Below, piece after piece: positions 1 to 8,411 of a stretch of DNA of 64,000 nucleotides. The stretch is taken from positions 62,001 to 126,000 of the forward strand of contig JABAQZ010000001.1 of assembly GCA_019187405.1 (NCBI GenBank), given 5' to 3'. The stretch comes from Ignavibacteria bacterium. Lineage in GTDB: Bacteria > Bacteroidota > Ignavibacteria > Tepidaquicellales > Tepidaquicellaceae. Position 1 is the first letter of the stretch. Each line of letters begins with the position of its first letter. The notes beneath the pieces are model-generated. The model had not been told where the DNA came from. It was given only the letters and a program-made list of their open reading frames with translations, and ran no database searches. Both the position numbers and the translations under genes were made by a program.

Positions 1-11
1 TATTTTAAAAG

Positions 12-34
12 TTATTAACAATGCTTGTTAATAA
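12..34. repeat. Perfect 10-bp inverted repeat, AT-rich
   Basis: TTATTAACAA at 12-21 and its exact reverse complement at 25-34 are separated by TGC. A third copy of the same 10-mer lies at 85-94. The rest of the 202 bases before the first gene is AT-rich with no visible gene. The repeat may be an operator, or the hairpin end of a transcript from outside the window. It has no adjacent T-run long enough to call it a terminator. Confidence 0.5.
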
Positions 35-280
35 TTAAAGTTTCTTAATCCGATACGGGCAAGCGATAAAAAACAAGATAACAGTTATTAACAAAATACT
101 AACAGAAATTTTTCCGTTTTTTTTCTTTAATAATATTACAGATAATGAATTTTATAGTCAAGTTTTAATTTAAATGTTAATGTTAAATTTTAAAAAAAAT
201 TTTTGAGATTAATAAACAGAAAAATTAATAAATACTTTTTAGAAAAAAGATTTTTTACTTTTAAAAAAAATTTTTCCTTT

Positions 281-1426
281 TTGAAAAAAATAATTAACGA
301 TACTTATGCCGAGATTAATCTGAGTACATTAAGGAAAAATTTTGAAGCAATAAAAAAGTACGCCGGGAGAAATTCGGACAAAGGGAAGAAAATCTGTTCT
401 ATTGTGAAAGCAAATGCTTACGGGCACGGGATGAATGAGATTGCAAAAGCACTTCTTGATTACGGGACAGATTATCTTGGAACGGCAAATTATTCCGAAT
501 CGATCGAGCTTCACGATTATTTTAAAAAAAATACGAAGAAACAATTTTCGCTGTTATGTCTGGGGATACTAACCGAAAACGGAAAATTTTTTGAGGAGAT
601 TATAAAAAGAAAAATAGAGGTTACTGTATCAGATATTAAAATAGCAGGATATCTGAATGATTATGCGAAAGGATTCAACAAAAAAATTAACATCCAGATA
701 AAAGCAGACACGGGAATGAACAGAATAGGTTTTCCGGCTGACAGTTTGAAGGAAGCGGTCAGGAAGCTGAAAACTTTTGGCAACTTAAACATAAAAGGAA
801 TATTCTCTCATTTTGCCGAAAGCGAAAATGCAAAAAGCGGATTTTCGTTGAAGCAGATTGCATTGTTTAAACAGCTGATAAAAGAATCGGAAGACAGCGG
901 ATTCAAATTTGAGCTGAAGCACATCTGTAATACAGGAGGCATTTTAAATTTCAATGATCCCGAATTTAACATGGTAAGACCGGGAATTTCGCTATACGGA
1001 TATTATCCGGAAATTGGCAGACCGAAAAAAGAAATCGGAATTTCTCCGGTAATGACTCTGAAATCAAAAGTGAGTCAGCTTAAAACAGTAGATAAAAATG
1101 TCAGCATATCATACGGAAGAAAATATATTACGAAGAGAAAAACCAGAATTGCTTCAATACCTGTCGGTTACGGCGATGGGTATCCGCGGCTTCTTACGGG
1201 AAAATCCAAAATTCTTATTAACAAAAAATTTTACAAAGTATCAGGAACGATATGTATGGACTGGATTTTATCTGATGTAGGAAAAGAAAGCAGCGTATCA
1301 GTAAATGACGAAGTAATATTATTTGGCAGGGATCTTCCCGCAGACGAACCGGCAAGGCTTTGCGGAATGATACCTTATGAAATTCTCTGCGGAGTATCGT
1401 CGAGAGTGCAGAGAGTTTACGTTTAA
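281..1426 (+). CDS. alr: Alanine racemase
   Basis: PLP enzyme converting L-alanine to D-alanine for peptidoglycan, cytoplasmic. The N-terminal TIM barrel begins at TYAEINL and carries the PLP lysine in the motif VKANAYGHG (codon about 407-409). The C-terminal beta domain carries the second catalytic residue, the Tyr of SISYGRKY, followed by GYGDGYPR. The frame is open to a TTG at 203, but residues encoded by 203-280 are a Lys/Phe/Asn-rich string typical of AT-rich noncoding DNA. The TTG at 281 gives 381 residues, close to the family's usual length, so I place the start there. Neither TTG has a clear Shine-Dalgarno. A 21-bp gap to the next gene suggests one transcript. Confidence 0.93.
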   Translation: MKKIINDTYAEINLSTLRKNFEAIKKYAGRNSDKGKKICSIVKANAYGHGMNEIAKALLDYGTDYLGTANYSESIELHDYFKKNTKKQFSLLCLGILTENGKFFEEIIKRKIEVTVSDIKIAGYLNDYAKGFNKKINIQIKADTGMNRIGFPADSLKEAVRKLKTFGNLNIKGIFSHFAESENAKSGFSLKQIALFKQLIKESEDSGFKFELKHICNTGGILNFNDPEFNMVRPGISLYGYYPEIGRPKKEIGISPVMTLKSKVSQLKTVDKNVSISYGRKYITKRKTRIASIPVGYGDGYPRLLTGKSKILINKKFYKVSGTICMDWILSDVGKESSVSVNDEVILFGRDLPADEPARLCGMIPYEILCGVSSRVQRVYV

Positions 1427-1447
1427 AATTCACGGCATCAACATCAA

Positions 1448-3526
1448 ATGAACGACAAAAAGAAACATAGCTACATAAATTTTCTAATGCAGACAATCTG
1501 CAGGGAAATACTCCGTTACGATATCAGCGAATCACAGAAAAAATTTTTAAAAGAATTTACGACGAAGCTTACAGCTTCAGACGATTTGCTGAGAGATTTA
1601 TATTTGCTTGCGCACGTGAAGAATTTTAAAAATATCGGCAGATATCTAATTTTTGTAACGAAGAAGTTGGAGGAAAATGTAATAAACTTTGACAATCTTC
1701 TTTTTAATGCAGAGAAAGACAAAGCATATCTGAAAAACGAACTACTTATAAATTTTTCAAATCCCGAACTGAAAAATATTACTCTTGAGGATGAAAATAC
1801 TGATACGGCGGAAGATTACACGAGCTTTGAGAAAAACAACGAATCAATAGAAAGAGAATTTGAAGAAGAAACAGACGAAATAGAAACGGAAGACAATGAT
1901 GACGAAGAATTTTCATCAATTGACGAGGAAAGCGAAGAATATACAGGCAGCGGTAAGTATCTCGAGCTGATAAGATCGGAAGAACAATCCGAGATTGTGT
2001 TTGAGCTGCCGGTATCCGGCGAGGAAAATGAAACTGCATTTGAACTTCCGGAAAAAACAGTTGACGAAGACAGTGAGTACATTAACAAAAGCGAAGAAGA
2101 AAAAGAAGGTTCCGACATAGATAGAATAGATTCGGGTGAAGATAAAGGAGGCACAATCGCAGACAGCATTGAAGGGGAAAAACAATTTTCTGCCGAAGAC
2201 AATGAAAAAATTTTAAAGGAAACAGAATCCGTTACAGACAGCACGGAAGATGAGGAGATTAAGATAAAATATTTTGAGGAAAATTTTTCAGAAAGGGAGA
2301 GTTCGTTTAGGATAGTTTCAACAATAGACGGAAAAGCGACAGGCAAAACGAACGAAACGGAGACGGAGAGAGACATTACTGAAGCCGGTAAAGCGGAGAT
2401 CGTTGGGGCAGAAAAATCCGATATTAAAGAAGAGGATGAGCCGGGAATTAATTTAAATGAAGCTAAAACATCCGAAGAAGAAAAAGATGAAGTATTTTCA
2501 GCTGATGAAAATTCAGAGAGGATTGAGTTAAGCGAGGAGATACAGGAGGAGCTAAAGAATGCTGATGAAAAACAGGATGAAGCGGAGATTGAAGAGGATA
2601 ATGAAATTTCCGAAATAATGGAAGAGGGGGCAGAAGACGAGGCTCCGGTAACGAATGCCGAGTTTATTGAATTCGAAAAAGAGATTGAGGCAAAAAACAA
2701 TCTTTTGAAAAATGATTTTGACATTATGATATACCTTGTAAAAGCAAAGCCGGGAGATGAGGGAGAGAGGGAATCCTTAATAAGCAGTATAATGGAAACG
2801 ACGGAGCAGATGGAGATAAAATCGAGAAAAATGGCGCTCGAGATAATTTCAAACGTTTATCAGACAATAAATTTATCATTTGAGAAAATAGCAGACGGTA
2901 AGTATGACATATCCGAGGGCACACTTTCCTTATTTAAGAAAGGGTTAGATTTTATCATGGGGATGATACGAGGCGACAATTATTTTGAATACAAAGACGT
3001 ATTTAAATCAACGGAGAACATAAGGAAGAAGTTGACAGCCGAAAAGCAGAAAAGGGAAGAGTTTCGGAGAAAAGCAACAGAGAAGGAGGAGATTGAAAAA
3101 AAATTAAGCAGCAAGTTTCCTGATGAAATACAAAGGGCGAAGCTGGCGGAGCTAAAGAAGCTGATAACGGATACGGAGAGCAAGTTTAACATGATAGAAA
3201 AGATAAGCGGCGATTACAAAACATATGAAGCACTGCGAAGTTTGTCATTGTGTCTTATTAATTTTAAGGAAATTGTCGGGCTGTCAAACGATCTCGGTCT
3301 TAATACTCTCAGCAAGCTTTCGGAGTCGGGATATATTTTTTTAAAATTCCTGCAGAGTTACAGAATAAATCCGGATACGGATGAGATCAGGCAGACCAAC
3401 AGATACATAATCAAGTGCATGAAAGCGCTTTTCATGGATAAAACTCCTGATGATATGGAAAAATTTATTTCATATCTGAATGATCCGGTAAAGATAATAG
3501 CAAAGAAACCGGAGGATAAATATTAG
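1448..3526 (+). CDS. Large acidic protein with disordered middle, function unknown
   Basis: I do not recognise this 692-residue protein. Residues 1-100 look helical (mixed Leu/Lys/Phe). Residues about 100-420 are very rich in Glu, Asp and Ser with few hydrophobics, as expected of a disordered acidic linker. Residues about 425-692 return to a Leu/Lys/Glu-rich helical composition with a likely coiled coil near 530-600 (KKLTAEKQKREEFRRKATEK). There is no signal peptide or membrane segment. It starts at ATG 21 bp after alr and is probably co-transcribed with it. The Ser-rich frame antisense to it is a shadow of the acidic codons. A scaffold or TPR-like role is possible but not shown. Confidence 0.75.
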   Translation: MNDKKKHSYINFLMQTICREILRYDISESQKKFLKEFTTKLTASDDLLRDLYLLAHVKNFKNIGRYLIFVTKKLEENVINFDNLLFNAEKDKAYLKNELLINFSNPELKNITLEDENTDTAEDYTSFEKNNESIEREFEEETDEIETEDNDDEEFSSIDEESEEYTGSGKYLELIRSEEQSEIVFELPVSGEENETAFELPEKTVDEDSEYINKSEEEKEGSDIDRIDSGEDKGGTIADSIEGEKQFSAEDNEKILKETESVTDSTEDEEIKIKYFEENFSERESSFRIVSTIDGKATGKTNETETERDITEAGKAEIVGAEKSDIKEEDEPGINLNEAKTSEEEKDEVFSADENSERIELSEEIQEELKNADEKQDEAEIEEDNEISEIMEEGAEDEAPVTNAEFIEFEKEIEAKNNLLKNDFDIMIYLVKAKPGDEGERESLISSIMETTEQMEIKSRKMALEIISNVYQTINLSFEKIADGKYDISEGTLSLFKKGLDFIMGMIRGDNYFEYKDVFKSTENIRKKLTAEKQKREEFRRKATEKEEIEKKLSSKFPDEIQRAKLAELKKLITDTESKFNMIEKISGDYKTYEALRSLSLCLINFKEIVGLSNDLGLNTLSKLSESGYIFLKFLQSYRINPDTDEIRQTNRYIIKCMKALFMDKTPDDMEKFISYLNDPVKIIAKKPEDKY

Positions 3527-3555
3527 GAAAATAAAAAAGACAGATTATGTGATAA

Positions 3556-4761
3556 TCATGGTCTAATCAGAGATACGCTGTTAGAAGCATTATTATCTAC
3601 GATAACATAATCACTTCCATCAACAATTTCATCACCGTTTATGTCGGCAGAAACATAGCCGGTTACATTATTTGAAATATCATTATCAACAATTAGCAAA
3701 TCTGCAGCATCAATAAAGCCATCTTGATTTACATCTCCGCTATATATGCAAAACTTAATACCTTTTCTAACCAAATTATCACCAAAATGAAATCCATGTC
3801 CATCATGCCCAGAATTTGAACTTTGATTGTATGTTTCGTTATATTGATATATTACATTCCTGCATTGTGAAGATTCTATTGCCGACGGACCACTTTCTTG
3901 AGTGCCAAACCCACCACAACTATGTACGATATTATGTTCTACAATAGCTGAATCAATATCTAGTAAAATTATTCCACTTCCGTTGTTTGTTGAATCATTT
4001 ATAATTCCTTTCACTCTGATAATTTTACAATTTTGAATTTTGAAATCTTTATTTCCAAAATCGTTCATAGAATAGAGTGTATTTCTAGACCAATTCACAA
4101 AAATTCCAGCATTTCCAATTGAATCAATATTACAATTTTTAATATCAACATTTTGGTAACCTCCGTAATGAGTTCTATCAGAATCTGAGTACTGTATAGA
4201 AATTCCAAATTTACTAAATCTACTTATATAACAATCATCAATAACAATATTTCTCTTACGATCGTTTGAATTAATACTACCAAATGAAGTTAGAAACCAA
4301 ATTCCTATGTTGTTATAATTATAATTACCACTTTGACTATAAGGATTAAAAGAACTTGTAAAGTTTATATTTTGTACTATTATATTCTCATTTCCAACAC
4401 AGAGGAAACCAATTTTATCAAATCTAACTTTTATCGTTGCTCTTTTATTGGAATTACTAGTATCATAACTTGTAATTGTAATTAAAGAATTTTCTGTTCC
4501 CGAATTAACAATTAACAATTCAGCACCAAAAAAATTTGTATCACTTTCAAAAATATTATCTGCCTCAAATTTAATAACTGATCCTGGGCTAAACCCAGGA
4601 TTTAAACTAAACAAACTCACTTTTTTTAATGATTTCCAAGGTGAAGAAATAGAGGTACCGTTATTATTATCATTTCCATTAATACTTATATAGTAACTAG
4701 TCCCATTACATATTGATAATTTGAAAACAAATAAGATTATAACAATTAGTTTAGAATTCAT
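3556..4761 (-). CDS. Secreted parallel beta-helix protein with dockerin-like C-terminus
   Basis: A 401-residue exported protein. Residues 1-20 form a signal peptide. Residues about 22-325 look like a right-handed parallel beta-helix: a YYISINGNDNNNGTS opening typical of DUF1565/pectate-lyase-like proteins, then repeated short strands with IxxNxI-type steps. Residues 343-354 (DVNQDGFIDAAD) and 373-384 (DINGDEIVDGSD) are two EF-hand-like calcium loops of a dockerin-like module, ending SLIRP. The helix part stops abruptly at GHGFHFGD and the module starts at once. The same C-terminal module occurs in the protein at 58588-60156. Base composition is more AT-rich than the flanking genes. Polysaccharide binding or cleavage is inferred only from the fold. 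Confidence 0.85.
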   Translation of the reverse strand: MNSKLIVIILFVFKLSICNGTSYYISINGNDNNNGTSISSPWKSLKKVSLFSLNPGFSPGSVIKFEADNIFESDTNFFGAELLIVNSGTENSLITITSYDTSNSNKRATIKVRFDKIGFLCVGNENIIVQNINFTSSFNPYSQSGNYNYNNIGIWFLTSFGSINSNDRKRNIVIDDCYISRFSKFGISIQYSDSDRTHYGGYQNVDIKNCNIDSIGNAGIFVNWSRNTLYSMNDFGNKDFKIQNCKIIRVKGIINDSTNNGSGIILLDIDSAIVEHNIVHSCGGFGTQESGPSAIESSQCRNVIYQYNETYNQSSNSGHDGHGFHFGDNLVRKGIKFCIYSGDVNQDGFIDAADLLIVDNDISNNVTGYVSADINGDEIVDGSDYVIVDNNASNSVSLIRP

Positions 4762-4918
4762 AATAAAATAATTAAATGTTTTTTACTTTTTTAAAAATCA
4801 AAAATGATTTTTATTTAAGTATATTCTCTAATTTAAGAATTTTTTATTTTGGTTTTCATTATAAATTAATCATTTACAAAATATAAATAACCTGATAAAT
4901 TTTATTAGTGTAGAAAAA

Positions 4919-6507
4919 ATGAAAAAAATAATTATTTCAATTTTACCAATCTGTTTCATCTTCTATTCAATTTATTTAAGAAAAACAGAAGGACCTTATT
5001 ATGCAGGGTTTTCCGATCCTTCATATATTTATTTAATTAATTCTTTAAACCTGGCTCAATTTAATGGTTATGGAGTCGGGCATATAGATCACCCTGGTAC
5101 ACCCGTGCAAGTATTTGGAGCTGCCGTTATTAGAATTATTTATTTATTAAAAAATTTAAAAGATTCTTTATCCGAAGATGTAATATACAATCCCGAATAC
5201 TATTTAACAGAATTAAATTTATTTTCATCTATTTTAAATGCAATCGGAATTTTCATTTTAGGTTTCACTTTATTTAAATTGAGTAAAAGTCTATTATTAA
5301 GCTTAACATTTCAATTAATTCCGTTTCTTTCTATAAATTTGCTGGAATCATTTTCAGAGTTTAAACCTGAAAACACTGTTTTTTTTTTATAGCTGTTTTT
5401 ATATCGCTGCTAATTAAATTTACATATAATGAAGATAATATTTCTATTTCTAAATCTTTTCCTTTATTATTTGGAGTATTAATAGGAATAATTATTTCCA
5501 TTAAAATAAGTTTTGTAAGCTTGTCTATTATTCCATTAATTGTCTTAAAAGGATTTAAAAATAAAATAACATTTTTTGTTCTTTCGACATTAACTTTTTT
5601 TATATGCATTATTCCCGCACTTTCTAATTTAGATTACATTATCAACTGGATTCAAAATTTATTTATTTATAATCAGAGATATGGGAAAGGATCTCCGACA
5701 ATTATAGATATAGATTTATTCACAAATAACATATTCAAGATTACAGCAAACGAGAAATTGTTTGTTTTTTCCCTTATTCTAATTTCTACTTTCTTAATTT
5801 ACAAATTTTTTATAAAGTATAAAGAATCAGTTTATAAAATTACCAATGAAGAAATTTTATTATTATCGTTTTTCACAGCTATGATTATCCAAGTAGTTTT
5901 AGTAAGCAAACATTACTCAAGCAGATATATGTATCCGGTATTGACGCTATCAATACCCTCAATTTTTCTAATAATTAAATTTTTTATAAAGAAATATGAA
6001 TTAAAGAAATACTCGAAATTGATTTACGGAATTTTTTTTATTTTTATGTTTATTTTATAGCTTAATGTATCACATAAATTGATTATTCGTTCAGAAAAGA
6101 ACAGAAATGAAGTAATTAAAGTCTACAATACTCTGGATCATTACAATACGGATTCAAAGATTATTTCTTCATCCGATGTATCAAATGAATTTTCCGGGCT
6201 AGTTCTTTCGAATTTTTATTCCGGAAAAAAATCAAGAAACCTTTATAAAGAAATAATTACAAAGCGATTTCCAAATACTATTTTCTTTGATGTTTACAAT
6301 TCTCAATTTATTACATTTCCAGATACATTAAATTTAAAAGAAGAGTTTTCAGGATCAAATAAAATTCTTTTGCAGACAAAAAACGAAAATCAGAACGAAA
6401 AATTTATTTTAAGTTTGAAATCAAAATTAAATAATGAAAATATTGAATTAAAGAAAGTGTTTTCGAATAATATAGGCGAATCATTATTTGAAATAATAAT
6501 TAAATAA
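4919..6507 (+). pseudogene. Disrupted polytopic membrane protein, glycosyltransferase-like
   Basis: Three open segments (4919-5392, 5521-6060, 6079-6507) join into one protein of about 529 residues. The first ends in a run of ten T at 5379-5388. With one more T the frame reads on through FFFIAVFISLLIKF into the second segment. The second and third are in the same frame, separated only by TAG at 6058-6060. The N-terminal segment has a membrane helix and then YYAGFSDPSYIYLINSLN and HIDHPGTPVQ. Several hydrophobic helices follow, with a hydrophilic C-terminal part. The layout resembles GT39/ArnT-type membrane glycosyltransferases, but I cannot assign a family. The adjacent manC supplies GDP-mannose. 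The two lesions suggest decay, although assembly errors remain possible. Confidence 0.8.
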
Positions 6508-6668
6508 TATATATTAGTTCAGAATTTCCCAATGCATGAAATTTTCAATTAACGAATACCGGCATACAGAATTTATTGATCCGCGAACAGCCGGAAGCAA
6601 CCCGGAAAATTCATTTCATAAAAATAAAAATCTTTATAAAATTAACTATCACAGATCAGTAGAATCAA

Positions 6669-7769
6669 ATGAACAATTACGCTGTCATAATGGCCGGAGG
6701 AGTAGGAACGAGATTCTGGCCGAAAGGAACATTAAAATACCCCAAGCAATTTCTAAAAATAGGAAGCGATCAAGACAGTCTTCTGCAGCAGGCATACAAA
6801 AGACTTGAAGGAATTTTTCATCACACGAAAATATTTGTAGTAACGAATATCAATTATAAAAGCGAAGTAAAGAAGCAGCTTCCGAAAATTCCCGATGAAA
6901 ACATAATAAGCGAGCCGACAGGAAGGAATACGGCACCATGCATAGGACTTTCTTGCATATTCATAAACAAGTTTCACTCCAAAGCCAACGTTCTTGTAGT
7001 TGCCGCCGATCACATAATTTCTGACATTGGGGAATTCCACAAAGTAATAAAAAGCGGGCTGAAGTTTGTGAGTGAAAAGGGCGGGATAGTAACGCTCGGC
7101 ATACATCCGACGAAGCCGGAAACGGGTTACGGTTACATACAGTATGATACTGATAATGTTCATGAGCCGGAAGATTCAGAAGAGGCGAGTTTGGAGAAGA
7201 TATACAAGGTAAAGACATTTGCCGAGAAGCCGAATCCAGAAGTTGCAAAGGCATTTTTAGAGAGCGGGGATTTTTTGTGGAACAGCGGGATGTTTATCTT
7301 TCGGACAGATACAATGATGGAAGAGATAAAGAATTTTCTTCCGGAGTTATATAATTCACTTACATATCTCAGCGATAATTTATTATCGAATGATTTTCCA
7401 AAGAAGCTCGAGGAAGAATATTCGAAGTTAAAGAGCATATCGATTGATTACGGAGTAATGGAGAAGGCGAAGGATGTTTATATTATCAGGAGTCACTTTG
7501 GGTGGAACGATGTAGGTGCATGGGATGAGGTATATAACATCAGTGAAAAGGACAAAGACGGGAATGTCAAACAGGGCAGGACGGTTACGATAAATTCGAA
7601 GAACTGTCTGATTATCAACGATCAAAAGATAGCAGCGCTGGTAGGGGTGGAAGATTTGCTTGTAATAGATACCGATAGCGGACTGTTGATTTGCAAAAGA
7701 AGCGAGTCACAGACAGTAAAGGAAGTGGTGGATTATTTAAGGAGGAAGGGGTTGGATCAGTATTTATAA
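6669..7769 (+). CDS. manC: Mannose-1-phosphate guanylyltransferase
   Basis: Makes GDP-mannose from mannose-1-phosphate and GTP in the cytoplasm, for surface polysaccharide or glycan synthesis. The 366 residues form one nucleotidyltransferase domain. It opens with the nucleotide-binding signature MAGGVGTRFWP and the nearby PKQFLKI. FAEKPNPEVA and FLWNSGMFIF are the sugar-binding motifs of the family. There is no C-terminal phosphomannose-isomerase domain, so this is the short form rather than the bifunctional AlgA/ManC type. The ATG at 6669 is right at the conserved N-terminus. It follows the broken membrane glycosyltransferase-like gene, which may once have used its product. Confidence 0.93.
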   Translation: MNNYAVIMAGGVGTRFWPKGTLKYPKQFLKIGSDQDSLLQQAYKRLEGIFHHTKIFVVTNINYKSEVKKQLPKIPDENIISEPTGRNTAPCIGLSCIFINKFHSKANVLVVAADHIISDIGEFHKVIKSGLKFVSEKGGIVTLGIHPTKPETGYGYIQYDTDNVHEPEDSEEASLEKIYKVKTFAEKPNPEVAKAFLESGDFLWNSGMFIFRTDTMMEEIKNFLPELYNSLTYLSDNLLSNDFPKKLEEEYSKLKSISIDYGVMEKAKDVYIIRSHFGWNDVGAWDEVYNISEKDKDGNVKQGRTVTINSKNCLIINDQKIAALVGVEDLLVIDTDSGLLICKRSESQTVKEVVDYLRRKGLDQYL

Positions 7770-7896
7770 ATAATCTCTGAAGTTTTCGACCATCCCATGT
7801 CCTCTCCTTATGGAAGGATGCGGTTTTTGGAGAAGATAAAATGGAAAAAGTTCACAATTTAGTAACTTCTGTTAATCATAAAATTTTAAAATTAAA

Positions 7897-8295
7897 ATGA
7901 GACTTGCACACATAGGAATAGCGGTAAAATCTTTGGAAGTATCGACACCGGTATTTGAAAAAATATTTAGTATAGTTGCATCGGAGCTGGAGCATGTAGC
8001 AGAGCAGAAAGTAAACGTAAGGAAGATACATCTGGAGAATTGCGATATAGAGTTGCTTGAGGGGACGGCAGAAGATTCGCCGATATCGAAATTTATCGAG
8101 AAGCGAGGGGAAGGAATACATCACATATCGTTTGGAGTAAAGGGCATACAGGAATCGCTTGACAGGGTGAAGCGCGGTGGAATTGAGTTGATAAATGAAA
8201 CGCCGAGGACGGGAGCAGATGACATGTTAGTAGCATTTTTGCATCCGAGGTCAACGAACGGTGTGTTGATAGAGTACACTGAGGCAAAGGGGTAG
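7897..8295 (+). CDS. mce: Methylmalonyl-CoA epimerase
   Basis: VOC-superfamily enzyme that interconverts (S)- and (R)-methylmalonyl-CoA in propionate metabolism. The 132 residues are the usual length. Metal-ligand and catalytic motifs are visible: AHIGIAVKS at the N-terminus, the glutamate in CDIELLEG, GIHHISFGV in the middle, and GVLIEYTE at the end, in the paired beta-alpha-beta-beta-beta pattern. The ATG at 7897 immediately precedes the first metal motif. The mutase and carboxylase partners are not in this window. The 127 bp upstream hold no gene and only a weak imperfect stem (CATCC/GGATG) near 7790-7830. Confidence 0.92.
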   Translation: MRLAHIGIAVKSLEVSTPVFEKIFSIVASELEHVAEQKVNVRKIHLENCDIELLEGTAEDSPISKFIEKRGEGIHHISFGVKGIQESLDRVKRGGIELINETPRTGADDMLVAFLHPRSTNGVLIEYTEAKG

Positions 8296-8411
8296 AGAGA
8301 GTTTCTCGCGCAGATAACGCGGAAACCTTACATAGTTTACTCAAAGAAAAAAAATTACTGGATTAAGATACAAAAAAACGAATGTTTACATTAAAATAAT
8401 TTATATGAAAC

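Noticed and set aside
1816-2724. 302-codon minus-strand frame rich in Ser
   Set aside because: It is antisense to the Glu/Asp/Ser-rich middle of the 692-residue protein, has a low-complexity Ser/Phe composition and no family features.
3543-3557. Hairpin GATTAT-GTG-ATAATC between convergent genes
   Set aside because: It is short, AT-rich and overlaps the stop of the minus-strand gene, without a T-run.
5361-5609. Minus-strand frame across the T10 tract
   Set aside because: It is antisense to the broken membrane gene and is explained by that gene's frame.
6536-6808. 90-codon plus-strand frame before manC
   Set aside because: It runs out of frame into the conserved start of manC and has no recognisable domain.
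7790-7830. Possible terminator between manC and mce
   Set aside because: Only a 5-bp stem with a loop of about 20 bases and five T; too weak to call.
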